A stretch of DNA of 31,259 bases from JAWKZG01 sp041396125 (GTDB taxonomy: Bacteria; Pseudomonadota; Gammaproteobacteria; Competibacterales; Competibacteraceae), in the NCBI GenBank assembly GCA_041396125.1, contig JAWKZG010000027.1, positions 1-31,259 of the forward strand, given 5' to 3'. Below are positions 18,673 through 26,818 of this stretch, one piece after another. The position numbers were made by a program, and so were the translations under genes. The notes under the pieces are model-generated. The model had not been told where the DNA came from. It saw only the letters and a list, made by a program, of their open reading frames with translations, and searched no databases. Position 1 is the first letter of the stretch. Each line of letters begins with the position of its first letter.

Positions 18673-19182
18673 CTACACAGAATGCTCAGAATTTGCTTTA
18701 CCAAGCTGTTTTAGCCCATTTAAGAACGAAAGTCGGCGATGGCCTTCTAGTAAGTGAAATGGCGATTGCAAAGGCTGACCGTTAGGATAGATTATTCTGC
18801 TTTGAGGGTTTTCAAGGAGCGCAATGGGTGTGTTCCATGTGCCGTGAGTGAGCATATAGTTAGCAAGCCAGTCAGTGGATAGTTGTGCTCGTTGTTCGAT
18901 ATCACAAAAATTATCGCAAAATTAGGATCAAGAAGCTTCACGACCAGGAATATTGTTTAACGGCCACTTTTCCATCCTGATATAAAGATTTTCGAACCGC
19001 AAGAAGGCATAGCGATCAATACTTCGGTTGTGCCGATACAGCCATTCAATTAAAAGTTCCTGTGGCCACGAGGCAAAAATTTGATTGTATCCGCAGGGCA
19101 TAGTTATGAGGAGTTTCCGAAACCTGACCGTTCATCCCGGTATGGGGCGCAGAATTTTGAAGGTATTGTTATCCATCGGCAT
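18673..19182 (-). pseudogene. Small protein with HLLEGHRRL motif upstream of the NACHT gene (frame broken)
   Basis: Reconstructed protein of about 170 residues, 54 bases upstream of the NACHT GTG and on the same strand, so probably one operon. ATG 19182 has TAGGTAGG before it. Readable parts after frame repair are: MPMDNNTFKILRP; FASWPQELLIEWLYRHNRSI then DRYAFLRFENLYIRMEKWPL and NNIPGREAS; and, intact from 18855, NTPIALLENPQSRIIYPNG then SPFHLLEGHRRLSFLNGLKQLGKA. The HLLEGHRRL box resembles the substrate/nucleotide motif of ParB/sulfiredoxin-like folds, but I cannot name the family. Breaks lie near 19130, 18935 and 18915. The frame ends at TAG 18673; a further LATWSSCK in the same frame follows to TAA 18646. 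Confidence 0.5.
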
Positions 19183-19782
19183 TTTTGGCCTACCTAAAAA
19201 ACCACTTGTGATATAAGCTATTTTAGTGACATCAGCTGAGTACGTACTTGTTAGTGAAGCAAGCAGCAATGGTCTGAAAACATAACTTCTATTCTGCACA
19301 GGTTACTGCCAGATGAGTATCTATAGAATTGGGAAAACTGCTTAATATTTTCTTGCTTAGCTTCACTGCCGCACAGGCAGCTTAGAAAAACGTGGCAGTT
19401 ACGCCATGGCTGCGCAAGGACACCCTTATTAGTTGGGTTGATTCAATAGGCCGCTCATCTCCTGTACAGCACAAAGGGGATATGGGTTAGTTGAGTTACT
19501 GGCCAGACTGGTAACCAGCAAGCTGGGGTGTAACGCTGGCTATCTTTTGCCAGGCTTTTGTGTCACCAGTCTCTGCAATGTCTGGTAGCAGGTCATCAAC
19601 AATGTATATTTTACCGATAGTTGTTCAGCACCAGTCCGCTGACGCGCATATTGCCAATGGCTATGGCCCATCTGCGGGTATGTGGCTACAGCCTAGACAG
19701 CTGACAACGCCAGCTGTTTTGGCGGCACCTCTGTATCCCATGTGGTCTACCTACGACTTCACTGCCGCACAGACAGAAAAGC
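19183..19782. other. Non-coding or decayed stretch between the NACHT unit and the hairpin array
   Basis: About 600 bases without a supportable gene. It includes the leader side of the small-protein gene, the two I-F-like repeats and a stretch (about 19500-19740) where the minus strand shows a short coding-like trace, TIGKIYIVDDLLPD then IAETGDTKAWQKIASVTPQL, preceded in another frame by AIAIGNMRVSGLVLN. I do not recognise it; it may be a gene remnant or chance. Confidence 0.4.
19361..19388 (+). CRISPR. Orphan type I-F-like CRISPR repeat
   Basis: A single 28-bp copy begins CTTCACTGCC and ends GGCAGCTTAGAAA, with the palindrome CTGCC-GCACA-GGCAG. It differs from the familiar enterobacterial I-F repeat (GTTCACTGCC...) at the first base and one loop base. 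AT-rich sequence precedes it, as in I-F leaders. No second repeat follows at the expected 60-bp distance, and no cas gene is in the window. It may be a remnant of a decayed array or an isolated copy. Confidence 0.55.
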
Positions 19783-19784
19783 CT
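19757..19784 (+). CRISPR. Second, degenerate I-F-like repeat abutting the hairpin array
   Basis: The first 16 bases, CTTCACTGCCGCACAG, are identical to the copy at 19361. After that the sequence reads ACAGAAAAGCCTG instead of GCAGCTTAGAAA, so the 3' part of the repeat is lost. The hairpin array begins within about 26 bases, as though it had replaced the end of the repeat. The 368 bases between the two copies hold no further recognisable repeats. Confidence 0.45.
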
Positions 19785-20340
19785 GATTCCCGCCTTTGCG
19801 GGAATGACGGAGCTTATGTTTTCAGTGAGCGTCGTGGGTATGCCCGGATTCCTGCCTTGCGGGAATGACGGAGTTTATGTTTTCAGTGAGCGTCGTGGGT
19901 ATGCCTGGATTCCCGCCTTTGCGGGAATGACGGCTGTTGGTGTGCAGGGGCTGGCTTATGTTTGGATTTCCGCCTACGCGGGAATGACGGCTGTAGGTGT
20001 GCAGGGGCTGGTTTATGCTCTGGATTCCTGCTCTACGCGGGAATGACGGAATTTATGTTTTCAGTGAGAGTCGTGGGTATGTCTGATTCCCGCCTTTGCG
20101 GGAATGACGGCTGTAGGTGTGCAGGGGCTGGCTTATTTCCGGATTCCTGCTCACGCGGGAATGACGGAATTTATGTTTTCAGTGAGAGTCGTGGGTATGT
20201 CTGGATTCCCGCCTTTGCGGGAATGACGGCTGTTGGTGTGCAGGAGCTGGCTTATGCTCTGGATTCCCGCCTTCGTGGGAATGACGGTAATCGAGTTTGG
20301 CTTTACCGCTCAGATATGTCTGGATTCCTGCTTTTACGGA
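19783..20340. repeat. Array of ten ATTCCCGC/GCGGGAAT hairpin repeats with two alternating spacers
   Basis: Ten copies of a 26-30 bp unit of the form CTGGATTCCCGCCTTTGCGGGAATGACGG begin at about 19783, 19845, 19905, 19962, 20020, 20083, 20139, 20201, 20259 and 20320 (the last truncated), a period of 56-63 bp. The core is an inverted repeat related to the Neisseria dRS3-type element (ATTCCC-N8-GGGAAT). Intervening sequences are not unique. Type A contains TTATGTTTTCAGTGAG (after units 1, 2, 5, 7); type B contains GGTGTGCAGGGGCTGG (after units 3, 4, 6, 8). The last spacer differs. Differences between copies lie mainly in the loop. The array ends against the 3' end of the GspE-like gene and could influence its mRNA end. 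Confidence 0.93.
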
Positions 20341-20345
20341 TACGC

Positions 20346-22119
20346 TTAATCGTCCAGCGCAGGTAATCGTTTCGCACGCCCAGTAACAGACCGGCGCTGA
20401 CATGGGCTGCAGCACCCATTCTGAGGGGGCGCATGCCGTCGGCGGTGGCCTGTTTGCGCAGGTGGGCGGTATCGGGTTCGGAACGGATCGCACTTTTCAG
20501 GCCCGGTGTCATCATCAGCATTCTCGTAGATGGCGGTGCGGCCTAAAAAGCCGGTATTGCGGCATTGCAGACAACCGTGCGGCGCTGCGACCGGATCGGG
20601 CATCGGGGCTGGCCAGGGATGAATCAGGGTTTCATAAGGCGCTGTTAATCGTGCCGTGGGTTTGGTAGTTCGGGCATAAGGCGTGCACCAGCCGCTGCGC
20701 CAGCACATCACCAGGGAGCCCTTGGATCAGGTAATACGGAATGCCCAGATCGAGCAGACGGGTGATGGCCGAGGGCGCATCATTGGTGTGCAGGGTGGAA
20801 AATACCAGGTGGCCGGTCAGCGCGGCCTGTACCGCCATTTGCGCGGTTTCCAGATCGCGGATTTCGCCCACCATAATAATATCCGGGTCTTGTCGCAGCA
20901 GAGGCGGATGCCCTGGGCGAAGGTGAGATCGAGCGTCGGCTGCACCTGCATCTGATTGAATTCCGGCGCAATCATCTTCGATCGGATCTTCCACAGTGCA
21001 GACATTGACCTCTGGTCGGGCCAGATGCTTCAGGGTGGAATACAGCGTTGTGGTTTTGCCGGAGCCGGTCGGGCCGGTGACCAGAATAATGCCGTTCGGG
21101 CGGTCAATCATCTGTTGCCACAGCTCGCTTTCTCGCGGGGTGAAACCGAGCAGGGAAAAGTTCTTAACGGCAATGTCCGGATCAAAAATCCGCATCACGC
21201 ATTTTTCTCCGAAAGCCGTCGGCATGGTGGACAGACGCAATTCCACTTCACGTCCGCCCGGCGTGCGGGTTTTAACCCGTCCGTCCTGCGGCCGACGTTT
21301 ATCGGCGACATCCATCCGTCCCAGAATTTTGATCCGGCTGGTTACGGCGGTCATCACCGAGGGCGGTAACTCATAGACTTTATGCAGTACGCCATCGATG
21401 CGAAAGCGAACAAAGCCGCGTTCGCGCCGGGGCTCCAGATGGATATCGCTGGCGCGTTGCTCGAAAGCATATTGCAGCAGCCAGTCGACGATCTGGATGA
21501 CCGGTTTGTCCTCGGCGCCCAGCTCACTGGTTTTGCCCAGTTCCCATAACTGCTCGAAATTGAGAATGCCGCGGTCGGATTGTCCACCCTGGCTCTGCGC
21601 GCCGATCACCGAGCGGGTCAGGCCGTAGAATTCCATCAGATAGCGATTGATATCCAGCGGGTTAGCGATGACCCGTTGAATATCCTTGCGCAGCAGTTTG
21701 CGCAAATCGTCAATCCATTCCTGCAGATAGGGTTCCGCCGTAGCGAAGGTGATCCGGGTCGAGCTGACCTCCAGCGGCAGAATCCGGTAGCGGTAGGCGT
21801 AAGCGTAGGAAATGACGCTGCCGGTTTTGACCATATCGACTTCCAGCGGATCGATATGGCGGTAGGGCAGGCCGACGTGTTGCGCCAGCCATTCGGTCAG
21901 GGTTTCCAGGTTCAGCAGGGTTTGCGGCGGCTGGCAGGAGGTTAGTTTCTGATTGGCGATAACGACCAGCGGGTGCAGATCTTTCTCGCTGCGCCAGCGC
22001 TGCATTTTCTGCACTGCGCTTTGCTCGATCAGACCGTCAGCGAGCAAGGCACCGAGGATCTCCTCCAGGCCGAGTCGATGCTCAGAGATGCGTTCCAGCT
22101 CGGCTGTTGGGGCGCTCAT
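20346..22119 (-). CDS. GspE/PilB-family secretion ATPase (several indels)
   Basis: Cytoplasmic hexameric ATPase of type II secretion or type IV pilus machinery. The N-terminal MshE/GspE-type domain (LGLEEILGALLADGLI) is followed by the linker DKPVIQIVDWLLQYA then SDIHLEPR, Walker A GPTGSGKTTTLYS, Walker B DPDIIMVGEIRD and the His-box LVFSTLHTNDA. Between 20972 and 20910 a +1/-1 pair scrambles about 20 residues; the other frame gives the expected MIAPEFNQMQVQPTLDLTFA. Further breaks near 20650 and 20522, and one near 20385, must be repaired to reach the C-terminus (GFLGRTAIYE, MLMMTPGLKSAI, ending RLPALDD). Of the zinc CxxC pairs, the second is present (CLQC) but the first reads CPNY. About 590 residues, as in the family. 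No other secretion or pilus gene is adjacent, so gspE versus pilB cannot be settled. Confidence 0.87.
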
Positions 22120-22176
22120 AGCAAGACCAGTAGATGTGACCAGGTTTTAGAGGTTGTTCCAAAAACAGCTTCTGAC

Positions 22177-22196
22177 TTGGGGCAGGGGTGCCCCAA
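22177..22196. other. Short GC-rich hairpin
   Basis: A perfect 8-bp stem, TTGGGGCA with TGCCCCAA, encloses a GGGG loop in the 147-base gap between the DUF4124 gene and the GspE-like gene. Neither strand has a T run immediately after it, so it is not a classical terminator; attenuation or a protein site is possible. Confidence 0.5.
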
Positions 22197-22266
22197 ACGG
22201 AAAAATGAATCCTTGGGATTTTGTTTTCCGGCGAAAATGTCTGGATGGTATTTTTGCAACAGACGC

Positions 22267-22581
22267 TTAGTCACCGGCGGATTGATTCGGAATAACATTC
22301 GCGTTCTCCCAGTAATCCACGAGTTCATATTTCACACCGGTTGGCGGCGGTGAATTACTGTATTGCAGCTTGCCCTGGCTGTCGGTCCATTTGTACAGGC
22401 GGGTGGGGGCTTCCGGCACATAATCGCGTAACCAGCCCGGTGCGGCCTGCGGATTGAAAAACCAGTATCCCAGCAGTCCCAGTGCGCCGATGACCAGCAC
22501 AGACAGAATCAGCGGTCGCAAATTGTGCGAGCTGCGGGAACGGGGGGATAAGTCGTCTTGACGTCGACGTCGGGCCATCAT
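22267..22581 (-). CDS. DUF4124-containing single-pass membrane protein
   Basis: 104 residues. A basic N-terminus (MMARRRRQDD) precedes a transmembrane helix, LILSVLVIGALGLLGYWFF. A periplasmic DUF4124 segment follows: LYKWTDSQGKLQYSNSPPP, then GVKYELVDY. This short beta-rich domain is common in gammaproteobacterial envelope proteins and has no defined function. AAGGAG lies about 11 bases before ATG 22581. The gene begins 21 bases after the stop of the MFS-acyltransferase gene and is probably in its operon. Confidence 0.82.
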   Translation of the reverse strand: MMARRRRQDDLSPRSRSSHNLRPLILSVLVIGALGLLGYWFFNPQAAPGWLRDYVPEAPTRLYKWTDSQGKLQYSNSPPPTGVKYELVDYWENANVIPNQSAGD

Positions 22582-22602
22582 TGCGGCTGTACTCCTTTGC
22601 TA

Positions 22603-24489
22603 CTACGGTAGATCGCCGCGTAGTGCGGTGACCTGATGTTGTAAATTGGTGGCACTGACCTGCGACGGCGCTACCGGCGCACTGGCAACCAGTTCTATAC
22701 GGCGCCAGCGCGGACGCGGCCAGCGACTCATGGCGTGCCCGCTGCGGCGGCTGAACCAGCTGCCCCACAGACCGCGTAACGCCATCGGCACAACGACTAC
22801 GGGCGTGCTTGCAACAATACGCTCGATGCCGCTGCGAAACGGGTTGATCGTGCCGTCACGGGTAATTTTACCTTCCGGAAAGATACACACTATTTCATCA
22901 TTATCTAAATATTCACTGATGCGTGCAAAGGCTTGCTCCAGCAGTTCCGGGTTTTCACGGGCCGAGGCAATTGGGATGGCACCTGCACTGTTGAAAATCA
23001 AGCGCCGCACGGGCAGGTGGAAGATATGATGATCCATCACGAAACGCACCGGACGGCGCACGCAACCGGCAATAATCAGTTCATCGACGAAACTGACGTG
23101 ATTGCAGACCAATACAGCCGGGCCATTTTCCGGGATATGTTCCAGTCCGGTTTTGCGTACCCGGTACATGATGTGTACCAGAATCCAGACCAGAAAGCGC
23201 ATCAGGAATTCCGGCACCAGGGTGTAAATATAAACCGCGACCACGGCGTTCAGCAGCGCTATCAGCAAAAATAATTGCGGAATACTGAACCCGGCGTTCA
23301 GCAGGGCGATAGCCAGCAGCGCCGACAGCACCATCATCAGGGCATTGATAATATTGTTGGCGGCGATAACCCGCGAGCGGTGGCTGGTTTCACTGCGGCT
23401 CTGGATCAGGGCATACAGCGGCACGATATACAGCCCGCCGAAAATGCCGAGCAGGACGATATCCAGCACAATTCGCCAACTGCCGGGATGAGCAAGAAAC
23501 GCGCTCATACCGCTGTTTTCCAGACCCAGCGGGGCCGGTGCCGCGAAAAACAAATCGATTCCAAACAGGGTCAGGCCGATTGAGCCGAAAGGCACCAGGC
23601 CGATTTCCACCCGCCGTCCGGACAGCCGTTCGCACAGCAGCGAACCGATGCCGATACCCAGCGAAAACAGGGTCAGCAGCAGGGTCACAACTTGCTCGTT
23701 GCCGCCTAATATGAGCTTGGTGTAATTGGGTAACTGGGTGAGATAAACCGAGCCGAGAAACCAGAACCAGGAATTGCCCAGAATGGATAAAAAGACGGTC
23801 CGGTTCGTGCGTGCAAAACGAATATTGCGGGCGGTTTCGGTGAAAGGGTTCCAATTCAGTTTAAGATCCGGCGCAACCGGGGCAGCGACGGGTATCGCCC
23901 GACTTGCCAGATAGCCCAGCAGGGCGATGCCGATGACGCAGAAGGACACGATTTGCGGCCCCCAGTCGTGCATGCCGATCAGGATGCCACCGGTCATAGT
24001 GCCGAGCAGAATGGCCAGAAAAGTGCCCATTTCGATCAGTCCGTTGCCGCCGACCAGCTCGGTGTTTTGCAGATGCTGCGGCAGAATGCCGTATTTCAGT
24101 GGCCCGAACAGTGTGGATTGCGTGCCCATCAAAAACAGCAGGGCCATCAGGAGCACGATATTATGGGTGTAAAACCCGATAAATGCGCAGGCCATGATGA
24201 TAATTTCAAGCAGCTTGGTGAAGCGGATCAGCCGCGCTTTCTCGAATTTGTCGGCGCATTGCCCGGCACTGGCAGAGAACAGGAAAAACGGCAGAATAAA
24301 CAGGCCGGCACTGAGATTGATCAGGGTGTTGCTGTTCATACCGGCCTGTTCGGCGGCCTGAAAGGCAATCAGGATAATAAGCGCGTTTTTGAAAACATTA
24401 TCATTGAATGCACCCAGAAACTGGGTCAGGAAAAGCGGCAAAAACCGACGCTGCCGCAGCAGTGAAAACTGACTTTCAGAGGAGCTCAT
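22603..24489 (-). CDS. MFS transporter-PlsC acyltransferase fusion (LplT/Aas type)
   Basis: Two-domain inner-membrane protein of about 628 residues, intact. Residues about 1-400 are a 12-helix MFS transporter with the LplT-like start RFLPLFLTQFLGAFNDNVFKN. Residues about 420-600 are a PlsC glycerolipid acyltransferase with catalytic NHVSFVDE (the HX4D box), FPEGKITRDG (the EGT-like box) and VPMALRG. The combination suggests flipping of lysophospholipid and its re-acylation, a membrane-repair function known for E. coli LplT/Aas; the AMP-ligase domain of Aas is absent. ATG 24489 has AAGGG at good distance; a GTG four codons upstream (24501) is less likely. The C-terminus is rich in Arg and Trp. 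Confidence 0.87.
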   Translation of the reverse strand: MSSSESQFSLLRQRRFLPLFLTQFLGAFNDNVFKNALIILIAFQAAEQAGMNSNTLINLSAGLFILPFFLFSASAGQCADKFEKARLIRFTKLLEIIIMACAFIGFYTHNIVLLMALLFLMGTQSTLFGPLKYGILPQHLQNTELVGGNGLIEMGTFLAILLGTMTGGILIGMHDWGPQIVSFCVIGIALLGYLASRAIPVAAPVAPDLKLNWNPFTETARNIRFARTNRTVFLSILGNSWFWFLGSVYLTQLPNYTKLILGGNEQVVTLLLTLFSLGIGIGSLLCERLSGRRVEIGLVPFGSIGLTLFGIDLFFAAPAPLGLENSGMSAFLAHPGSWRIVLDIVLLGIFGGLYIVPLYALIQSRSETSHRSRVIAANNIINALMMVLSALLAIALLNAGFSIPQLFLLIALLNAVVAVYIYTLVPEFLMRFLVWILVHIMYRVRKTGLEHIPENGPAVLVCNHVSFVDELIIAGCVRRPVRFVMDHHIFHLPVRRLIFNSAGAIPIASARENPELLEQAFARISEYLDNDEIVCIFPEGKITRDGTINPFRSGIERIVASTPVVVVPMALRGLWGSWFSRRSGHAMSRWPRPRWRRIELVASAPVAPSQVSATNLQHQVTALRGDLP

Positions 24490-24528
24490 TGATCCCTTCA
24501 CCCATCCCGCGCGTGGCGGGCCTTCTGC

Positions 24529-24987
24529 TTAAATCAGATAACGTCCGCCAGAGGCGATGCATACAATCAGCAGCCCCAGCACCAGATTGATCCCCACAAT
24601 ACGGCGGATCTGCCCGATTTGTTGCCCGGCGACCGGCCAGTCAGCAGCGGCAACCGCGTTGCGCAGACGTCGGTACGGGGCGAAAAACAGATGCATGAAC
24701 AGCAGCATCATCAGCAATCCCAGCGCATGCATGATATGGATATGCAGACCGCTGCCGGCAAAGCCCCCGAAATACCCAAACAGCATCCAGTAACCACTGG
24801 CCAGCAATACCAGGATAGCGGCCCAGACCCAGGGGAAAAAGCGCTTGAACACGCCGGCCCACAAACCCAGCCGCTGCGGCGGTTCCAGTGTGCCCATGGC
24901 CGGTCGCAGCACGATATAGGCGAAAAACATGCCGCCCACCCAGATCACCGCGCTTAGTAAATGCAGAACTATTGCCAGCGCTATCAT
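24529..24987 (-). CDS. CopD-family membrane protein
   Basis: Integral membrane protein of about 152 residues with four predicted helices: ALAIVLHLLSAVIWVGGMFFA, FPWVWAAILVLLASGYWMLF, HIHIMHALGLLMMLLFMHL and GINLVLGLLIVCIA. Conserved His in LHLLSAVIWVGG and in IMHALG are typical of the CopD/haem-copper-like family, implicated in copper handling or electron transfer. ATG 24987 has GAGG 9 bases upstream; the longer frame to 25044 adds no conserved sequence. It precedes the MFS-acyltransferase gene by 39 bases on the same strand. Confidence 0.83.
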   Translation of the reverse strand: MIALAIVLHLLSAVIWVGGMFFAYIVLRPAMGTLEPPQRLGLWAGVFKRFFPWVWAAILVLLASGYWMLFGYFGGFAGSGLHIHIMHALGLLMMLLFMHLFFAPYRRLRNAVAAADWPVAGQQIGQIRRIVGINLVLGLLIVCIASGGRYLI

Positions 24988-25080
24988 GATGCTCATCCTC
25001 ACAGTTAATTCAAGCTTGTACGGGACATCAGGCTGCAAAAGCATACCCTGATAAAGTCAGCAGGTATCGTGTGATAGCTG

Positions 25081-25115
25081 CCGGCGATCAAACCCCGTAC
25101 GAGTCTGATCGCCGG
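25081..25115. other. Inverted repeat in the CopD/aldehyde dehydrogenase gap
   Basis: CCGGCGATCA (25081-25090) and TGATCGCCGG (25106-25115) form a perfect 10-bp inverted repeat with a 15-base loop and no T run. It lies upstream of the CopD-like gene, so it could be an operator or part of a read-through attenuator. Confidence 0.5.
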
Positions 25116-25137
25116 TATTGCTCCAAAAACTCAGCCT

Positions 25138-25184
25138 AAAAAATCCGGCACCCTGCTGTTAGCAGAATCGCCAGATTGGGGCCG
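25138..25184 (-). terminator. Probable terminator after the aldehyde dehydrogenase gene
   Basis: On the minus strand the stop at 25189 is followed by CCGGCCCC ... GGGTGCCGG (8 of 9 pairs, with an inner CTGCT/AGCAG stem) and then a run of six T residues. This is the expected place for termination of the minus-strand catabolic genes. Confidence 0.55.
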
Positions 25185-25188
25185 GGTT

Positions 25189-26621
25189 TTAGTCTTCTGT
25201 TAAAGAAACCATCTTGACATGGAAATGCTCCAGCAAGCCTTCGCTGCCGGCTTCACGACCCATACCGCTGTCCTTGACGCCGCCAAACGGTGCTTCCGGC
25301 GCAGCGATATTAAAGCTGTTGACGCCAACCATGCCGGCTTCCAGGCCTTCCGACAGGGCCATCGCCCGCTTGTTCGAGCCGGTAAAGGCATAGGCTGCCA
25401 GCCCGACCGGCAAGCGGTTGGCCCGTTCGATCACTTCGTCCAGGGTGCTGAAACGCGCTACCGGAGCGAGCGGACCGAACGGTTCCTGGTTCATGATTTT
25501 GGCATCGTCGTCGAGTTCGCTGATAACCGTCGGCTCGAAGAAAAAGCCCTGATTGCCGACGCGGTTACCGCCGGTCTGGATGGTGGCACCACGCTCGCGC
25601 GCATCGCCGACGAAATCGTCCATTGCATCCAGCCGGCGCGGATTGGCCAGCGGGCCCATTTGCGTGCTTTCGTCCAGGCCATTGCCGATCTTCAGGCTTT
25701 TGCTGATATCGGTAAAGGTCTGTACGAAACGGTCGTGGATGGACTCGTGAACATAGAAGCGGGTCGGCGACACACACACCTGACCGGCATTACGGAATTT
25801 ACCGGCAGCGGCCATTTTAGCGACTTTATCGACATCCACATCGTCGAAAATCACAACCGGGGCATGTCCGCCCAATTCCATGGTGAATTTTTTCATTTCA
25901 CGGGCGGCCAGTGCGGCCAGATGTTTGCCAACCGGGATCGAGCCGGTAAACGTGACTTTGCGCACAACCGGGTGGGGGATGACATATTCCGAAACTTCCG
26001 CCGGCACTCCGAACACGACATTCAGTACCCCGGCGGGCAGGCCGGCGTCCGCACATGCCTGCGCCAGAGCAATCGTGCAACCGGGCGTTTCCTCGGACGG
26101 TTTGATAATGGCCGAGCAGCCGGCTGCCAGTGCTGCCGCCAGTTTCCGTGCCGGCATCAACATGGGGAAGTTCCAGGGCGTGAACGCTGCCACCGGACCG
26201 GTGGGTTCGTACACGACCATCAGGCGGTTGTATGGCCAGCGCGACGGTACAATGCGGCCATAGACACGTTTGCCTTCTTGCCATCCATTCGAAGGTTTCC
26301 GCGCACATCATGATTTCCATTTTGGCTCTCGGTCAGGGTTTTACCCTGTTCGAGGGTCATGATGCGACCCAGGTCGTCGGAACGCTCACGCAATAAATCA
26401 GCGATCTTTTTCAGAATCCGGGCGCGTTCCAGCGGCAGTTTTGCGCTCCACAGTTTGAAACCGCGCTGTGCTGCATCCAGCGCAGCATCCAGATCGGCCC
26501 GTGAAGCGTGCGGCAGCTCGGCCAGCACTTCTTCGGTGGCCGGGTTAATGACCGGTTCGGTACGGCCGCTGCTGCCTTGGGTCCATTCACCATCAATATA
26601 TAAGGAAAGGTTCGGGTACAT
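25189..26621 (-). CDS. NAD(P)-dependent aldehyde dehydrogenase, succinate-semialdehyde dehydrogenase type (two indels)
   Basis: Oxidises an aldehyde to the acid in the cytoplasm. The protein starts MYPNLSLYIDGEWTQG at ATG 26621 with AGGAG upstream. It has TPWNFPMLMPARK, the cofactor loop FTGSIPVGKHLA, the general-base MELGGHAPV, the catalytic Cys in NAGQVCVSPTRF and the C-terminal PFGGVKDSGMGREAGSEG. These place it with GabD-like enzymes. The frame breaks near 26322 (extra base) and 26280 (missing base); between them the correct reading is MEIMMCAETFEWMA, and repair gives about 478 residues. Semialdehyde dehydrogenases for sulfo- or phosphono-aldehydes belong to the same broad family, so the substrate is open; the nearby TPP decarboxylase would make an aldehyde. 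Confidence 0.88.
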
Positions 26622-26655
26622 GACATAATCTCCTGTTGGATTATTGTTTAACTGG

Positions 26656-26691
26656 CCCGTTTCCCGCTGTTGCTAAGGCGCGGGCAACGGG
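26656..26691. other. Imperfect hairpin upstream of the aldehyde dehydrogenase
   Basis: CCCGTTTCCCGC and GCGGGCAACGGG pair with two mismatched positions around an 11-12 base loop. It sits 35-70 bases before the aldehyde dehydrogenase start, in the 197-base gap after the protease-like gene. There is no T run on either side; it may be a regulatory hairpin. Confidence 0.4.
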
Positions 26692-26818
26692 TACGTTGGG
26701 GCATACAGCCAGACAGCGCGTCACGTCGCGTGCATACTGCGGCCCGCGAAGTGGGCGTGTAGGCAAAAAAATCGGGGATCAGCGTGATAAGACCCTAATA
26801 AGACTCTATTTGGCTGGT

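Noticed and set aside
19500..19740. Possible gene remnant on the minus strand (KIYIVDDLLPD)
   Set aside because: Only about 40 residues readable in one frame, no start, no family recognised; kept only as a note in the intergenic entry.
19783..20340. CRISPR array (28-30 bp repeats, about 60-bp period)
   Set aside because: The spacers are not unique; two sequences recur, and the repeat is a dRS3-like intergenic hairpin element also varying in its loop.
25219..26313. 364-residue plus-strand frame opposite the aldehyde dehydrogenase
   Set aside because: Shadow of a high-GC gene; no domain or motif, whereas the minus strand encodes a clear dehydrogenase.
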